From JAPXSY01 sp034003585 (GTDB taxonomy: Bacteria > Verrucomicrobiota > Kiritimatiellia > RFP12 > UBA1067), in the NCBI GenBank assembly GCA_034003585.1, contig JAVEYH010000030.1:1-30978 (forward strand): DNA of 30,978 bases, given 5' to 3'. Position 1 is the stretch's first letter. Each line of letters begins with the position of its first letter. The translations under genes and the position numbers were made by a program. Of this stretch, positions 14,491 to 21,936 are shown in pieces. The notes under the pieces were generated by a model, which saw nothing but the letters and a program-made list of their open reading frames with translations, was not told the DNA's origin and searched no databases.

Positions 14491-15633
14491 TTACGGGCGC
14501 ACCGGCTGGAAAGGCTGCGCATACGCGGGCAGGCGGATCGTAAACACCGTTCCGACGCCGGGTTCGGATTGGACGGCGATCTCGCCGCCGTGCTCGGCCA
14601 GGATGGAGCGCGCGATGCTCAGGCCGAGCCCGGTGCCCTTGCCCCGCGGTTTCGTGGTGTGGAAGGCGTTGAAGATCTTCTCCGTGTCCTCCGGCCGGAT
14701 CCCCTCGCCCGTGTCGCGCACCGCGCAGGTCAGGAACACCCGTCCCTCCGCGGAGGCGCGGCTGATCTCCACCGTCAACTGACGCGTGTCCCGCTGGGCC
14801 ATGGCGTCACACGCGTTGGCGAACAGATTGAGAAACACCTGTTCGAGCTGGTTCGGATCCCCGAAGGTCCAGAATCTGGCTTTCACGATCGGACAGGTGA
14901 CGGTGACTCCGACGGCCTTGATCTTATGCCCGAGGATGAAGAGCGCGTCGTTGATCGGCACGAACAGGTCTACCGGCACATGCTGTTCCTTGACGCCGCG
15001 CGAGAAATCCCGCAGGCGGGCCACGATTTTCTCGATGGTGTCCGTGGCCTCCCGGATCATGATGGACAACTCGGAGGCCTGTTCGCGGACCCCCTCGGAG
15101 AGCGCGGTCTGCTGTTCCACCCACTGCTGCAGCATGCTGTTCGCGAGGGAGGCGGCGGTCAGCGGGTTGTTGATGTCGTGCACGACGCCCGCGGCCAACT
15201 CGCCGATCGCGGCGAGCCGCCCGGCATGCAGCATCCCCTCCTGCATCTCCTTCAGCTTGCGGATGTCCCGTGAGATGGTGAATGTCTGGACGAAGCCCCC
15301 CTGCTCGTCGCAGATCACCACCGTGCGCTGCTCGACCGGGATGCGCGTGCCGTCTTTGGCGACGAAAAGCGTTTCCACACTCTTTTCGCCGGTCTGCTTC
15401 ACTTCCACGAAACCCTTCTCGACCGCCTCCAGCACTTCGGGCGCGTAGAACCGGCGGAAGTGCAGGCCGGCGAACTCCTCGGCGGTGTATCCGAGCAGGT
15501 CGAGCGCCGTGCGGTTGAAACTGATGATCTGGCCCTTGTCATCCACGGAATGGATCATGTCCGGGAAGAAGTCGAGCAGATCATTGAACAGATTCGGTGT
15601 GTTGACCGGTTTTCCCTCGCGTTTTAAGAACAT
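14491..15633 (-). CDS. Soluble PAS-domain sensor histidine kinase
   Basis: A 380-residue kinase without a signal peptide or membrane segment. A PAS domain covers about 15-125 (IHSVDDKGQIISFNRTALDLLGYT, then the PAC-like VQTFTISRDIRKLKE). Dimerisation and phosphoacceptor residue His152 lies in AAGVVHDINNPL, followed by a helix pair to about 220. The ATPase domain has the N box NLFANACDAM, G1 DTGEGI and G2 GKGTGLGLSI. AAGGGAG precedes the ATG at 15633. It resembles NtrB/AtoS-like kinases. No response regulator is adjacent, so its partner and signal are unknown. The Phe-rich PAS could bind a small molecule or cofactor, but no cofactor residues can be singled out. Confidence 0.92.
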   Translation of the reverse strand: MFLKREGKPVNTPNLFNDLLDFFPDMIHSVDDKGQIISFNRTALDLLGYTAEEFAGLHFRRFYAPEVLEAVEKGFVEVKQTGEKSVETLFVAKDGTRIPVEQRTVVICDEQGGFVQTFTISRDIRKLKEMQEGMLHAGRLAAIGELAAGVVHDINNPLTAASLANSMLQQWVEQQTALSEGVREQASELSIMIREATDTIEKIVARLRDFSRGVKEQHVPVDLFVPINDALFILGHKIKAVGVTVTCPIVKARFWTFGDPNQLEQVFLNLFANACDAMAQRDTRQLTVEISRASAEGRVFLTCAVRDTGEGIRPEDTEKIFNAFHTTKPRGKGTGLGLSIARSILAEHGGEIAVQSEPGVGTVFTIRLPAYAQPFQPVRP

Positions 15634-15851
15634 GGTTCCGTCTCCCTTTTGTGTGCCACGCGGCTCCCGCCCTTCGCGGATAGTTTACGCCAAACCGGGT
15701 TCCGGACGCAACGGAAACCGGACTGCGTCAGTTCCGCCGAGAAGTGCAATAGGCATCTATGGGAGGGCAGTGAACGGCGCGGCAAACTTCACATCAACCC
15801 AATCAGCCGTTCACCTGTAAAAGGACTTACACCCCCAAACTTCCCCCCGGG
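15634..15851. other. Intergenic region upstream of the kinase
   Basis: 218 nt between the kinase start and the next promoter. It shows repeats of CCGGRTTCCGG-like and CGGAAACCGG-like tracts near 15698-15722 but no gene, tRNA or clear terminator. The leftward promoter of the kinase should be here, but no consensus pair stands out. Confidence 0.35.
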
Positions 15852-15880
15852 TTGATTCCAGACAGGGTACGGCGCATACT
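15852..15880 (+). promoter_or_regulatory. Possible promoter of the zeta-like remnant
   Basis: TTGATT at 15852-15857 and CATACT at 15875-15880 are spaced by 17 nt, with four of six matches each. Transcription would begin at about 15887, one base before the ATG at 15888, so the message would be essentially leaderless. Confidence 0.35.
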
Positions 15881-15887
15881 GACACCC

Positions 15888-16295
15888 ATGAGATGCCGAA
15901 CGGACAAAACGGCGGCGGGTCTGGCCGGAGACGAGGCGCTATTGCGCGAATGGTTGGAAGCCGTGCGCGGCGATATCGAAGCGGCGGCTCCGGACAGTGC
16001 CGTGCGTGAACGCCCGCCGCTCGGCTATGCGGCACCCGCGCCAGTCTGCCACGCCGTCGCGGGAGCGAACGGTTCCGGTAAAACGACGTCTATGACGCCG
16101 GAACTGTCGGAAGAGACCAAGCTAGTCGTCCAGGCGATGGAAGAGGCGACGTGGAACGCCATCGAGGGCTACCGCCAGACTGGCCTGCCCGTGCCGGTTT
16201 GGCAAGACGGCAAGGTCGTGTACCTGTCGGTTGACGAAGCGCTCGCCGCCCGGCCCGACTATGCGCGCCGCATGGCGGAGAAAGAGAAACGCTGA
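15888..16295 (+). pseudogene. Chimeric remnant: zeta-kinase P-loop joined to an antitoxin-like segment
   Basis: The 135-residue frame from 15888 has two unlike parts. The middle contains PVCHAVAGANGSGKTT, the start of COG4185/zeta-toxin-like kinases, but nothing of the rest of that fold follows. Directly after it comes MTPELSEETKLVVQAMEEAT and then LPVPVWQDGKVVYLSVDEAL, which resembles, from memory, the small protein usually encoded just upstream of such kinases (pattern: short helix, VVWRDGKVV strand, PEEA end). The simplest reading is an internal deletion between two tandem copies, or decay of a toxin-antitoxin pair. The last 67 residues could still be made from the internal ATG at 16092, though no good ribosome binding site precedes it. 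Activity as a kinase is very unlikely. Confidence 0.5.
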
Positions 16296-16325
16296 CGGAC
16301 GGCGGATTCGAATCCGCGTCGGTCA
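16293..16325. repeat. Imperfect 33-nt palindrome overlapping the remnant's stop codon
   Basis: The core GCGGATTCGAATCCGC at 16302-16317 is a perfect 16-nt palindrome. GAC/GTC and TGAC/GTCA arms extend it outward past single unpaired Gs. The core resembles a tRNA T-arm but does not fold as one. No T-run follows on either strand. It may be a terminator remnant, a regulator site or a scar of integration. Confidence 0.45.
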
Positions 16326-16348
16326 AAAGTAATCCATGCGGTTTTCTG

Positions 16349-16932
16349 TTAGACCGGACACACGCCACCGAACAACCGGCGGTAATGGTCGCGCATTTCT
16401 TGCAGACCGCGCGGAAGGTCATTTTCGTGGTTCCAATATTCGAGAATCTCGTTAACTTTTGCCAAATCAATATGGCTGCAATCCATCATTACCTTCAAAA
16501 GATCCAGCGTAAGCCAACATTCGATACTATGGATCTCGGCGACTTGCCTGACACCGCGATCATCGCTGACAACAGGAATATTCCGGGCAAAACCAACAGC
16601 GAGGGCTTTCAGATCTTCAGGCGCAACCGTCAAACAGTTCGTTTTTGCGTATGCCGCCAAATAAGAGAATGCGTTGTCGGCGTCCTTCGTATTCTTCCTC
16701 TGCAGACGTACCGCTTGCTCAGTCTGTCGTTCTTGTATTCCTCTGTATTCACCCATTCGAATTTGTGTCTCAACCTTGAACTCGTCAAATACTCATCGTC
16801 CAGCGCAGCCAACACAAACAGCGAGTACGGCGGTGGCGGGCCAAAGGTCGGTGCCAAGAGCGGACGAATGGACCGCGCCAACCGGAAGTAAGCGCAACTG
16901 TCCAGCAGAACCACTCTTGGCGCGGGACTCAT
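16349..16932 (-). pseudogene. PIN-domain ribonuclease (toxin-like), frameshifted
   Basis: Two overlapping leftward frames together make one PIN-fold protein of about 190 residues. The first starts at ATG 16932 with VVLLDSCAYFRLA, giving the first acidic residue (Asp11), and continues to EWVNTEEY. The second carries TKDADNAFSYLAAYAKTN and IPVVSDDRGVRQVAEIHSIE, the later acidic positions of a PIN active site, and stops at 16349. The two parts are one base out of phase. The switch must fall between about 16630 and 16756, near an AGAGGAAGAA tract, and no classic slippery heptamer is visible, so an inactivating indel or a sequence error is likely. The start overlaps the stop of the XRE-ImmA gene (ATGA), so the pair was translated together. 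PIN proteins of this kind cut RNA and often act as toxins. Confidence 0.7.
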
Positions 16933-18065
16933 TTCCGGAGCACCTCCGCGAGCGCTTTAGAGTCGGGCAACGGCAGTCCTAGAACTTGGTGGATGTAGTG
17001 CTCACATCCTTCTTCGACCTTGCAAAAAGCCGAGAGCGCGGAGAAGAACGGACTATTAAAAGCGTCCTGTCCACACGCCGCGTAATTTGCGGGCTTGGGC
17101 ACATCGGCTTTAAAAAGCGTTTGGGTAATCGTCTTGAAGCCTTTGCAGAAAAACTTCACGCTTGCCATGAATGGCCCGACTGCGCCGAGGTCGAGCGGTT
17201 CAAGCCCATTTGCCACCTCGTACGCTTGCACCGCAAGGCGAATCGTGTAAGGCGAAATGACATGAATCTTGGCCTCATCATGAAGCCGTTTGATGCGCAC
17301 CTTAACGTTGGGATCTGTTGCGAGTCTTGCCCTTAACGGGGCTACGTACGCCTCCGGATAAAGCAGAGCCTGGGCGAAAGCGTCCGCGAATGTCTCCCCC
17401 GCCTCTCCATCGAGGGACGGCGAGAGAGAATGCCCCAGCTCATGCGCCATCCAAAACTTGAAATCGACCGCGTTGCTGTCGAGGTTCAGAAAGACCCACG
17501 TGATGCACGAGTCAGGCAGATAGATGTTCAACGCATTCCCGTGTTGGTCACGCGTACCCCAGAGAGCAGGAACGATGACGGCGTGGAGCCGGTTGAACTT
17601 CCCTATCAAATCGCCGAAAGCAACAACCGGCTTACCTTCCAACCCCATCTCCTTGCGGACATCGGCGGCGACTTTCTGCACGTACCCATAGTCCGAGCGC
17701 GGCTCTTTCAGAATCGGTGCCTGCGTGAGCGGAACTTCCGGCATATACTTGACAAGTCGTTTCAGCAACTCTCCGGTTTCCCGCGCATTATCGAGATGCA
17801 CATCTTTCGTTTTCCGAGCAGCCTTGCGGCGGAACGATACGACCGGAACCGCCTCCGGAAACGCCGTGACCACCATCTGATCAAACGTGAGCCCCACGAG
17901 CATCCCGATCCGCAACAGTTTATCCGGCTTCGGTATCTTCTCGCCACTCAGCCAACTCGACACCGCCTCGCGACTCACGCCAAGCGCCTTCGCCAAACCG
18001 GCAGGATTCATCCCTGCCCGAGGCAACGCCTCCTCCAACGCCCGCACGTTGAGAGCCTTAATCAT
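16929..18065 (-). CDS. XRE-family regulator fused to an ImmA/IrrE metallopeptidase
   Basis: A 378-residue protein from the ATG at 18065. An in-frame ATG at 18146 would add 27 residues with no ribosome binding site, whereas GGGGG lies before 18065. A helix-turn-helix occupies about 22-43 (LAKALGVSREAVSSWLSGEK). The central ImmA/IrrE domain carries the zinc motif HELGH at 208-212 and the helix ETFADAFAQALLYPE at 224-238 with a likely third ligand. A C-terminal extension of about 100 residues is Cys-containing and unassigned. Such proteins repress their own promoter and act as antitoxin-like or protease-controlled switches. The ATGA overlap with the PIN gene supports a regulator/toxin pair. It appears intact although its partner is broken. 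Base composition is lower in GC than the flanking regions, suggesting transfer. Confidence 0.85.
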   Translation of the reverse strand: MIKALNVRALEEALPRAGMNPAGLAKALGVSREAVSSWLSGEKIPKPDKLLRIGMLVGLTFDQMVVTAFPEAVPVVSFRRKAARKTKDVHLDNARETGELLKRLVKYMPEVPLTQAPILKEPRSDYGYVQKVAADVRKEMGLEGKPVVAFGDLIGKFNRLHAVIVPALWGTRDQHGNALNIYLPDSCITWVFLNLDSNAVDFKFWMAHELGHSLSPSLDGEAGETFADAFAQALLYPEAYVAPLRARLATDPNVKVRIKRLHDEAKIHVISPYTIRLAVQAYEVANGLEPLDLGAVGPFMASVKFFCKGFKTITQTLFKADVPKPANYAACGQDAFNSPFFSALSAFCKVEEGCEHYIHQVLGLPLPDSKALAEVLRK

Positions 18066-18178
18066 GCGCACCCCCGCACCGCATCCCACCCAAACACATC
18101 CCACAACAGCACCGTCCGTCGACGAATGCCCCTTCCCTTCTCGCATTCACGTCGTCACTGTCGCAAAAAGAGGCCGCT

Positions 18179-18196
18179 TTGTCAACTGTTGTCAAC
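18179..18196 (-). promoter_or_regulatory. Direct repeat TTGTCAAC, possible XRE operator/-35 region
   Basis: TTGTCAAC occurs at 18179-18186 and again at 18189-18196, ten bases apart, about one helical turn. On the minus strand each copy contains TTGACA. The site is about 115 nt upstream of the XRE-ImmA start. One-turn spacing suits two repressor half-sites on the same DNA face. No strong -10 follows either box. Confidence 0.4.
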
Positions 18197-18242
18197 CTCA
18201 AACGGCAAAGACGATTCTTTGTCGGGGCAGACGCTTGATTAT

Positions 18243-18291
18243 TCGGCATAAGAGAATGGGTTCGAGAATGGGTTCGTCTCATCTATGCCGA
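18243..18291. repeat. Tandem 12-bp repeat inside an 8-bp inverted repeat
   Basis: GAGAATGGGTTC is repeated exactly at 18252-18263 and 18264-18275. The pair is enclosed by TCGGCATA at 18243-18250 and TATGCCGA at 18284-18291. No coding frame uses it. It could be a protein-binding site or a small insertion scar. Confidence 0.5.
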
Positions 18292-18382
18292 TGCGTAACG
18301 GCAAGTTCTTAAGCTTCATAGCATGGATAATTTCACACTTGTCCAGTTTGTTTCTTAGCTTTCCGAGAGCGCTTATTTCGAT

Positions 18383-18660
18383 CTATCCGCCCGTTATTTT
18401 CTGCCGGAACTGTTCGGGCGTCACAATCGGACAGGCGGAAAACCCATTCACCGAAAGAAGATCCGCATCGCCCGTGACCAGAAAATCGGCTTTTCCCTGT
18501 GCGGCCAATGTTAAAAACATTTCATCGTACGGGTCACGGCACTTTACCTTCATCGGCGCCTTCCTTGCTGTTCGGTTACGTATTCGTATAACTCCCGAAT
18601 GACTCTGCTGTCACGGAGGGAAAAATATCCGAACATTGAGCGAACGTTTTTGACCGACGG
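18383..18660 (-). pseudogene. Truncated PIN-domain toxin remnant (COG1569-like)
   Basis: A 56-codon leftward frame from ATG 18553 to TAG 18383 reads KCRDPYDEMFLTLAAQGKAD, then FLVTGDADLL and CPIVTPEQF. These are the C-terminal half of PIN toxins of the COG1569 type, including the conserved CRDP-D and TGD-D acidic residues. A preceding piece in another frame (FGYFSLRDSRVIRELYEYVT, about 18553-18640) looks like the middle helices and runs into it with an ATGA overlap and a one-base phase change. The N-terminal half with the first catalytic Asp is missing. The gene is therefore broken. The right-hand boundary of homology is approximate. Confidence 0.65.
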
Positions 18661-18768
18661 GCAAGACAGGATGCCTGATTGTGTGTTCCCCTGTTCGCGC
18701 AGAGGAAGATTCGAGGCAAAGGGCGGGGGAGAAATGAGAAAGGAGGAGTTAGGAAGGAGGAAGGAAAC

Positions 18769-18881
18769 GTTCAACGCGCAACGTTCAACGCGCAACTCAA
18801 GTAAAAACCCGTGGGGCGTGGCCGTTGTTCGCAGTTCTCTTACCTTGAGCGTTGAGAGTTGAAAGTTGAACGTTGAGAGTT
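18769..18881. repeat. Two inverted clusters of 7-bp tandem repeats
   Basis: The left cluster, 18769-18796, is four heptamers alternating GTTCAAC and GCGCAAC. The right cluster, 18844-18881, has GTTGA at 18851, 18858, 18865 and 18872, exactly seven bases apart, with partial units on both sides. The right cluster is the reverse-complement type of the left one, so about 47 nt are framed by inverted heptamer tracts. Overlapping frames give low-complexity translations, so this is not coding. It resembles heptamer short tandem repeats known from other bacterial intergenic regions. Confidence 0.7.
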
Positions 18882-18923
18882 TTTTCGTTTTTGGCGCAGT
18901 CAGGACATAGGTAACAAACCAGG

Positions 18924-21869
18924 TCACGGGACTACCGCGGCGGCCGCGGCCTGGAAGGCGCGGCGGGTTTCGGAGGCGTCGGCGTTGGGGAAATCGGCGC
19001 GCTGCACCATGAGGATGTAGGCGGCCCCGCGGACCGGATCGATCCACGCCTGGGTGCCGTACGCGCCGCCGTGGCCGAAGGTGCCGGGGGAGAGCATCGA
19101 TGTCACGCCCTGCGGCCGGCGCACCAGTCCGCAGCCGAGGCCCCACCCCATGCCGTCGGTGAACCCGGTTTTCAGCTCACCGCTCTGCAGCGAGGAGAGG
19201 GCGGTGACTGCCTCGGGGGAGAGGATGCGCCGGCCGCAGGCGGTGCCGCGGTTGAGCAGCATCCGGCAGAAGCGGCCGTAGTCGGCGGCGGTCGAGTAGA
19301 GCCCGCCGTTGGCCGCGGGGTAGCGCTCCGTGCCGCGAAAACAGTCGTACAGCGCCCAGACACTGGTTTCATCCAGCAACCCGCCGGTCTGCCGGTACGT
19401 TTTCGCCAGACGCGCGCGCTGGGCGGCGTCCGGATAAAAGGTAGTGTCGTCCATGCCGAGCGGGTCGAAGAGCCGGGTCTTCAGGAATCCGGACAGGGTC
19501 TGTCCCGATACGGTCTCCACGATGCGCCCGAGTGCGTTGATGCCCGACTGGCTGTACTGCCATTTCGCGCCCGGCGCGAAACGCAACGGCTTGGAGGCGA
19601 TGTGCGGCATCAGTTCCGCCAGGGTGCGCGAGGAAAGGGCCTCCGCCTCGGTCGGCTCGGAGAGCCCCGAGGTGTGCGTGAGCAGGTGTTTCAGGGTCGG
19701 CGAACCGGCGCGGCCGTCCGCGGTTTTCATGTGGCCCAGCTCGGGCAGGTAGGTCGCGGCCGGCGCGTCGATCGAGAGCCTGCCCTCGTCCTGCAGCATC
19801 AGGACCGCGCTGGCGATCACCGGTTTGGTCATGGAGGCGATCCAGAAGAGCGCATCCCGGGTCATCGGTTTTTTCGCGGCCAGATCGGCATAGCCGCAGG
19901 CGTCGAAGTGAAGGGTTTGGTCCGCGGTCAGGACGAGCGACACCGCGCCCGCCACCTCGTTGCTGTCGAGGCTGCCGCGCAACGCCTCGGTAATGGCGGG
20001 GCACACGGGGTCCGCCACCGGCGTCAGCCGCACCGCATGACCCCCGTTTTGGGCCATGTCCGCAGTGAGCGTGTCGGCGGCGGTCACGATGCGTGTGGCG
20101 CAGGCCACGCGCGTGCGGTCCGAACCGTCCGGCGCGGCATCGCTGTACAGGAATGCGGTGTAGCGCACGTTGGGAGAGAGGAACGAGAGCGGGAGGCTCA
20201 GGCTGCGCCGCTCGAGCGCGTTGATCGATCCGATGAACCAGGTCTCGCCGCTGCGGCGGGCGATGGAGGCGTAGGCGCCGATCCGGGCGTGGAGCACGCG
20301 GGTATCGTCCCATACGGTGGGGATCTGACGCCAGAAGTCGAGTTCGGGTTCGGCCCGGTACATCGAAGGGTTGTCATACCAGAAGAGGAACTGCCAGGGG
20401 CTGAAGGTGACCGCGGCGAGCGCGAGCTGGTGGGCGCGGGTGTTTTGCACGCGGCTACTGTACCAGCAGGGCGTGTAGTCACCGGGCCCGCACAGGTAAC
20501 GTGTGAAGGGCAGGGCGCAGTTGTTCGCCGCGTCCGGCATCTCCTCGTTGCCGCGGATGCCTTCGACCGTCATGACGTTCGGCCAGGTGCGCTGGTTGCC
20601 GGTGAGGCGGTATTCGTCGTGGATATCGATCATGATGCGGGCCTCGCCGGCCTTGCGGATGGCATCGTGCAGCCAGGTCGTCCAGGTCTGGCTGCCGACC
20701 TGGACGAAACCGTATTTCATGCCGGCGATCCCCCAGGAGACGTAAAGCGGCAGCAGCTCGTCCAGGCGGCGCTCGAGTTCGCGGCGGTTGACGTACACGA
20801 TGACGCCCACGCCGTTGGTCTTGGCGTAGCGGATGACCTCGGGCAGATCCAGCGGCCCTTTGGAGCGTTTGGGGTCGAGGGTGACGGTGCGCGCGTCCGA
20901 AGCGTCATCGTACTCGTGGCCGTACCAGCCCGCGTCGAATTCGACGAACTGGAGGTTCATCGTTTTGCAGAAATCGACGCAGGCTTTGCCGCCTGCGGTG
21001 GTGAGCGAGGTTTCACGGATCACCTTGCCCGGCCGGATCCAGGAGGTGTCGGCGATTTTGGAGGGGTCATTCAGGTTCAGCAACAGGTCGTTCTGTTCCA
21101 GCAGGCGCGCGGCGTTCTCCGCCACCATGATGAAGCGCCAGGGTGTCGCGCCGGGCAGCGGCAGCGCCGCCTGGCCGTCGAGACGGGCGGTGAGCGCGTG
21201 CGGCGTGCCGGCCAGCGGCGCGAACTTCATGCGCGCGAAGGTGAGGAGGCCCGCCTCGCCGATCGCGGCCACGGGGCCTTCGGCCGTCTCCACGGTCAGC
21301 GGCCGCTCGCACCCGTCGCGGATCTCGCTCAGGCGCGCGGGCTTGTACGCGGCCTGGGCAGAGTAGGCCGGCCAGGCGGGATGATCCCCGGTAAAAACGA
21401 ATTCGGTTTTTTCCTTCGCGAAAAGAAGTTGCTTGAGCGGCTGCTGCGGAAACACATAGCGGAAGGCCAGCCCGGCGTCATAGGCGCGGCACTCGAGATG
21501 CAGCGTCACCCCGTTCGCCGCGCGGTTTTTGAGAACGAGCGTCAGCGCGTTGTAGGCGTCGGTCACCTGCGCGCGCTCGCCGAAGGAGTTTTTCCAGGTC
21601 TGGTGCACGGTGGCGCGCTTCGCCGAAACCAAAGCGTACCCCACGGTGAGATCCGTGCGGTCGGCGGTGAGGAAGCCCAGCTTCGAAGGCAGGATCACCG
21701 GGATGCCGCCGAAGGTCACGCGATAGGTGAGGGTCCCCTCCGGGGAGAGTGCGAATCCGGCCCGGACCTTCGCGTCCGGGGATTCCAGGGTGAGTTCCCC
21801 GGCCCGCAGAAACGCGGTGGTGAGAACAACGGTGGAGAGCGCGGTGGCGGCGCGAGCGTGTCGGATCAT
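18924..21869 (-). CDS. Secreted GH97 glycosidase fused to a serine beta-lactamase-like hydrolase
   Basis: 981 residues. A signal peptide spans about 1-23 (Arg/His start, hydrophobic core, cut near LRAG). The GH97 part covers about 25-615: an N-terminal beta-sandwich, a barrel with VEFDAGWYGHEYDD at 309-322, GMKYGF at 383-388, IDIHDEYRLTGNQRTWPNV at 414-432, TVEGIRGNEE and GPGDYTP, then a C-terminal beta region. Where retaining GH97 enzymes carry a nucleophile Asp (KxDF-like) this protein has Gly387, which by comparison suggests an inverting alpha-glycosidase; that is an inference. From about 625 to 978 a beta-lactamase/esterase-like domain follows with SMTK at 679-682, YSQ at 772-774 and HGG at 933-935, so its nucleophile Ser679 and Lys682 are present. 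GGGAGGAAGGGA precedes the start. It lies 67 nt after the large glycosidase gene and is probably co-transcribed with it. An esterase acting on acylated sugars is one possible role for the second domain. Confidence 0.9.
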   Translation of the reverse strand: MIRHARAATALSTVVLTTAFLRAGELTLESPDAKVRAGFALSPEGTLTYRVTFGGIPVILPSKLGFLTADRTDLTVGYALVSAKRATVHQTWKNSFGERAQVTDAYNALTLVLKNRAANGVTLHLECRAYDAGLAFRYVFPQQPLKQLLFAKEKTEFVFTGDHPAWPAYSAQAAYKPARLSEIRDGCERPLTVETAEGPVAAIGEAGLLTFARMKFAPLAGTPHALTARLDGQAALPLPGATPWRFIMVAENAARLLEQNDLLLNLNDPSKIADTSWIRPGKVIRETSLTTAGGKACVDFCKTMNLQFVEFDAGWYGHEYDDASDARTVTLDPKRSKGPLDLPEVIRYAKTNGVGVIVYVNRRELERRLDELLPLYVSWGIAGMKYGFVQVGSQTWTTWLHDAIRKAGEARIMIDIHDEYRLTGNQRTWPNVMTVEGIRGNEEMPDAANNCALPFTRYLCGPGDYTPCWYSSRVQNTRAHQLALAAVTFSPWQFLFWYDNPSMYRAEPELDFWRQIPTVWDDTRVLHARIGAYASIARRSGETWFIGSINALERRSLSLPLSFLSPNVRYTAFLYSDAAPDGSDRTRVACATRIVTAADTLTADMAQNGGHAVRLTPVADPVCPAITEALRGSLDSNEVAGAVSLVLTADQTLHFDACGYADLAAKKPMTRDALFWIASMTKPVIASAVLMLQDEGRLSIDAPAATYLPELGHMKTADGRAGSPTLKHLLTHTSGLSEPTEAEALSSRTLAELMPHIASKPLRFAPGAKWQYSQSGINALGRIVETVSGQTLSGFLKTRLFDPLGMDDTTFYPDAAQRARLAKTYRQTGGLLDETSVWALYDCFRGTERYPAANGGLYSTAADYGRFCRMLLNRGTACGRRILSPEAVTALSSLQSGELKTGFTDGMGWGLGCGLVRRPQGVTSMLSPGTFGHGGAYGTQAWIDPVRGAAYILMVQRADFPNADASETRRAFQAAAAAVVP

Positions 21870-21936
21870 TCCCTTCCTCCCTTTCCAAGCCGGTTGACGG
21901 CAGAATCATGAAAAATTCAGGATACCGGTTTTTCGC

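Larger units (their letters stand above)
18066..18382. other. Gene-free region upstream of the XRE-ImmA gene
   Basis: About 317 nt with no supported coding frame. It holds the TTGTCAAC direct repeats near the presumed leftward promoter (two TTGACA boxes on the minus strand at 18190-18195 and 18180-18185) and a 12-bp tandem repeat nested in an 8-bp inverted repeat. The remainder shows nothing recognisable. Confidence 0.4.

Noticed and set aside
16302..16317. Partial tRNA gene
   Set aside because: The T-arm-like core does not give a proper 5-bp stem with a 7-nt loop, and no other tRNA arms are present.
18285..18602. 105-codon plus-strand frame opposite the PIN remnant
   Set aside because: It has no ribosome binding site or recognisable motif, and the opposite strand gives clear PIN-domain residues.
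18769..18881. CRISPR array
   Set aside because: The repeat units are only seven bases with no unique spacers, so this is a simple tandem repeat.
19071..21911. 946-codon plus-strand frame opposite the GH97 fusion
   Set aside because: Gly/Arg/Val-rich translation without domains, while the minus strand shows a signal peptide and two clear enzyme domains.
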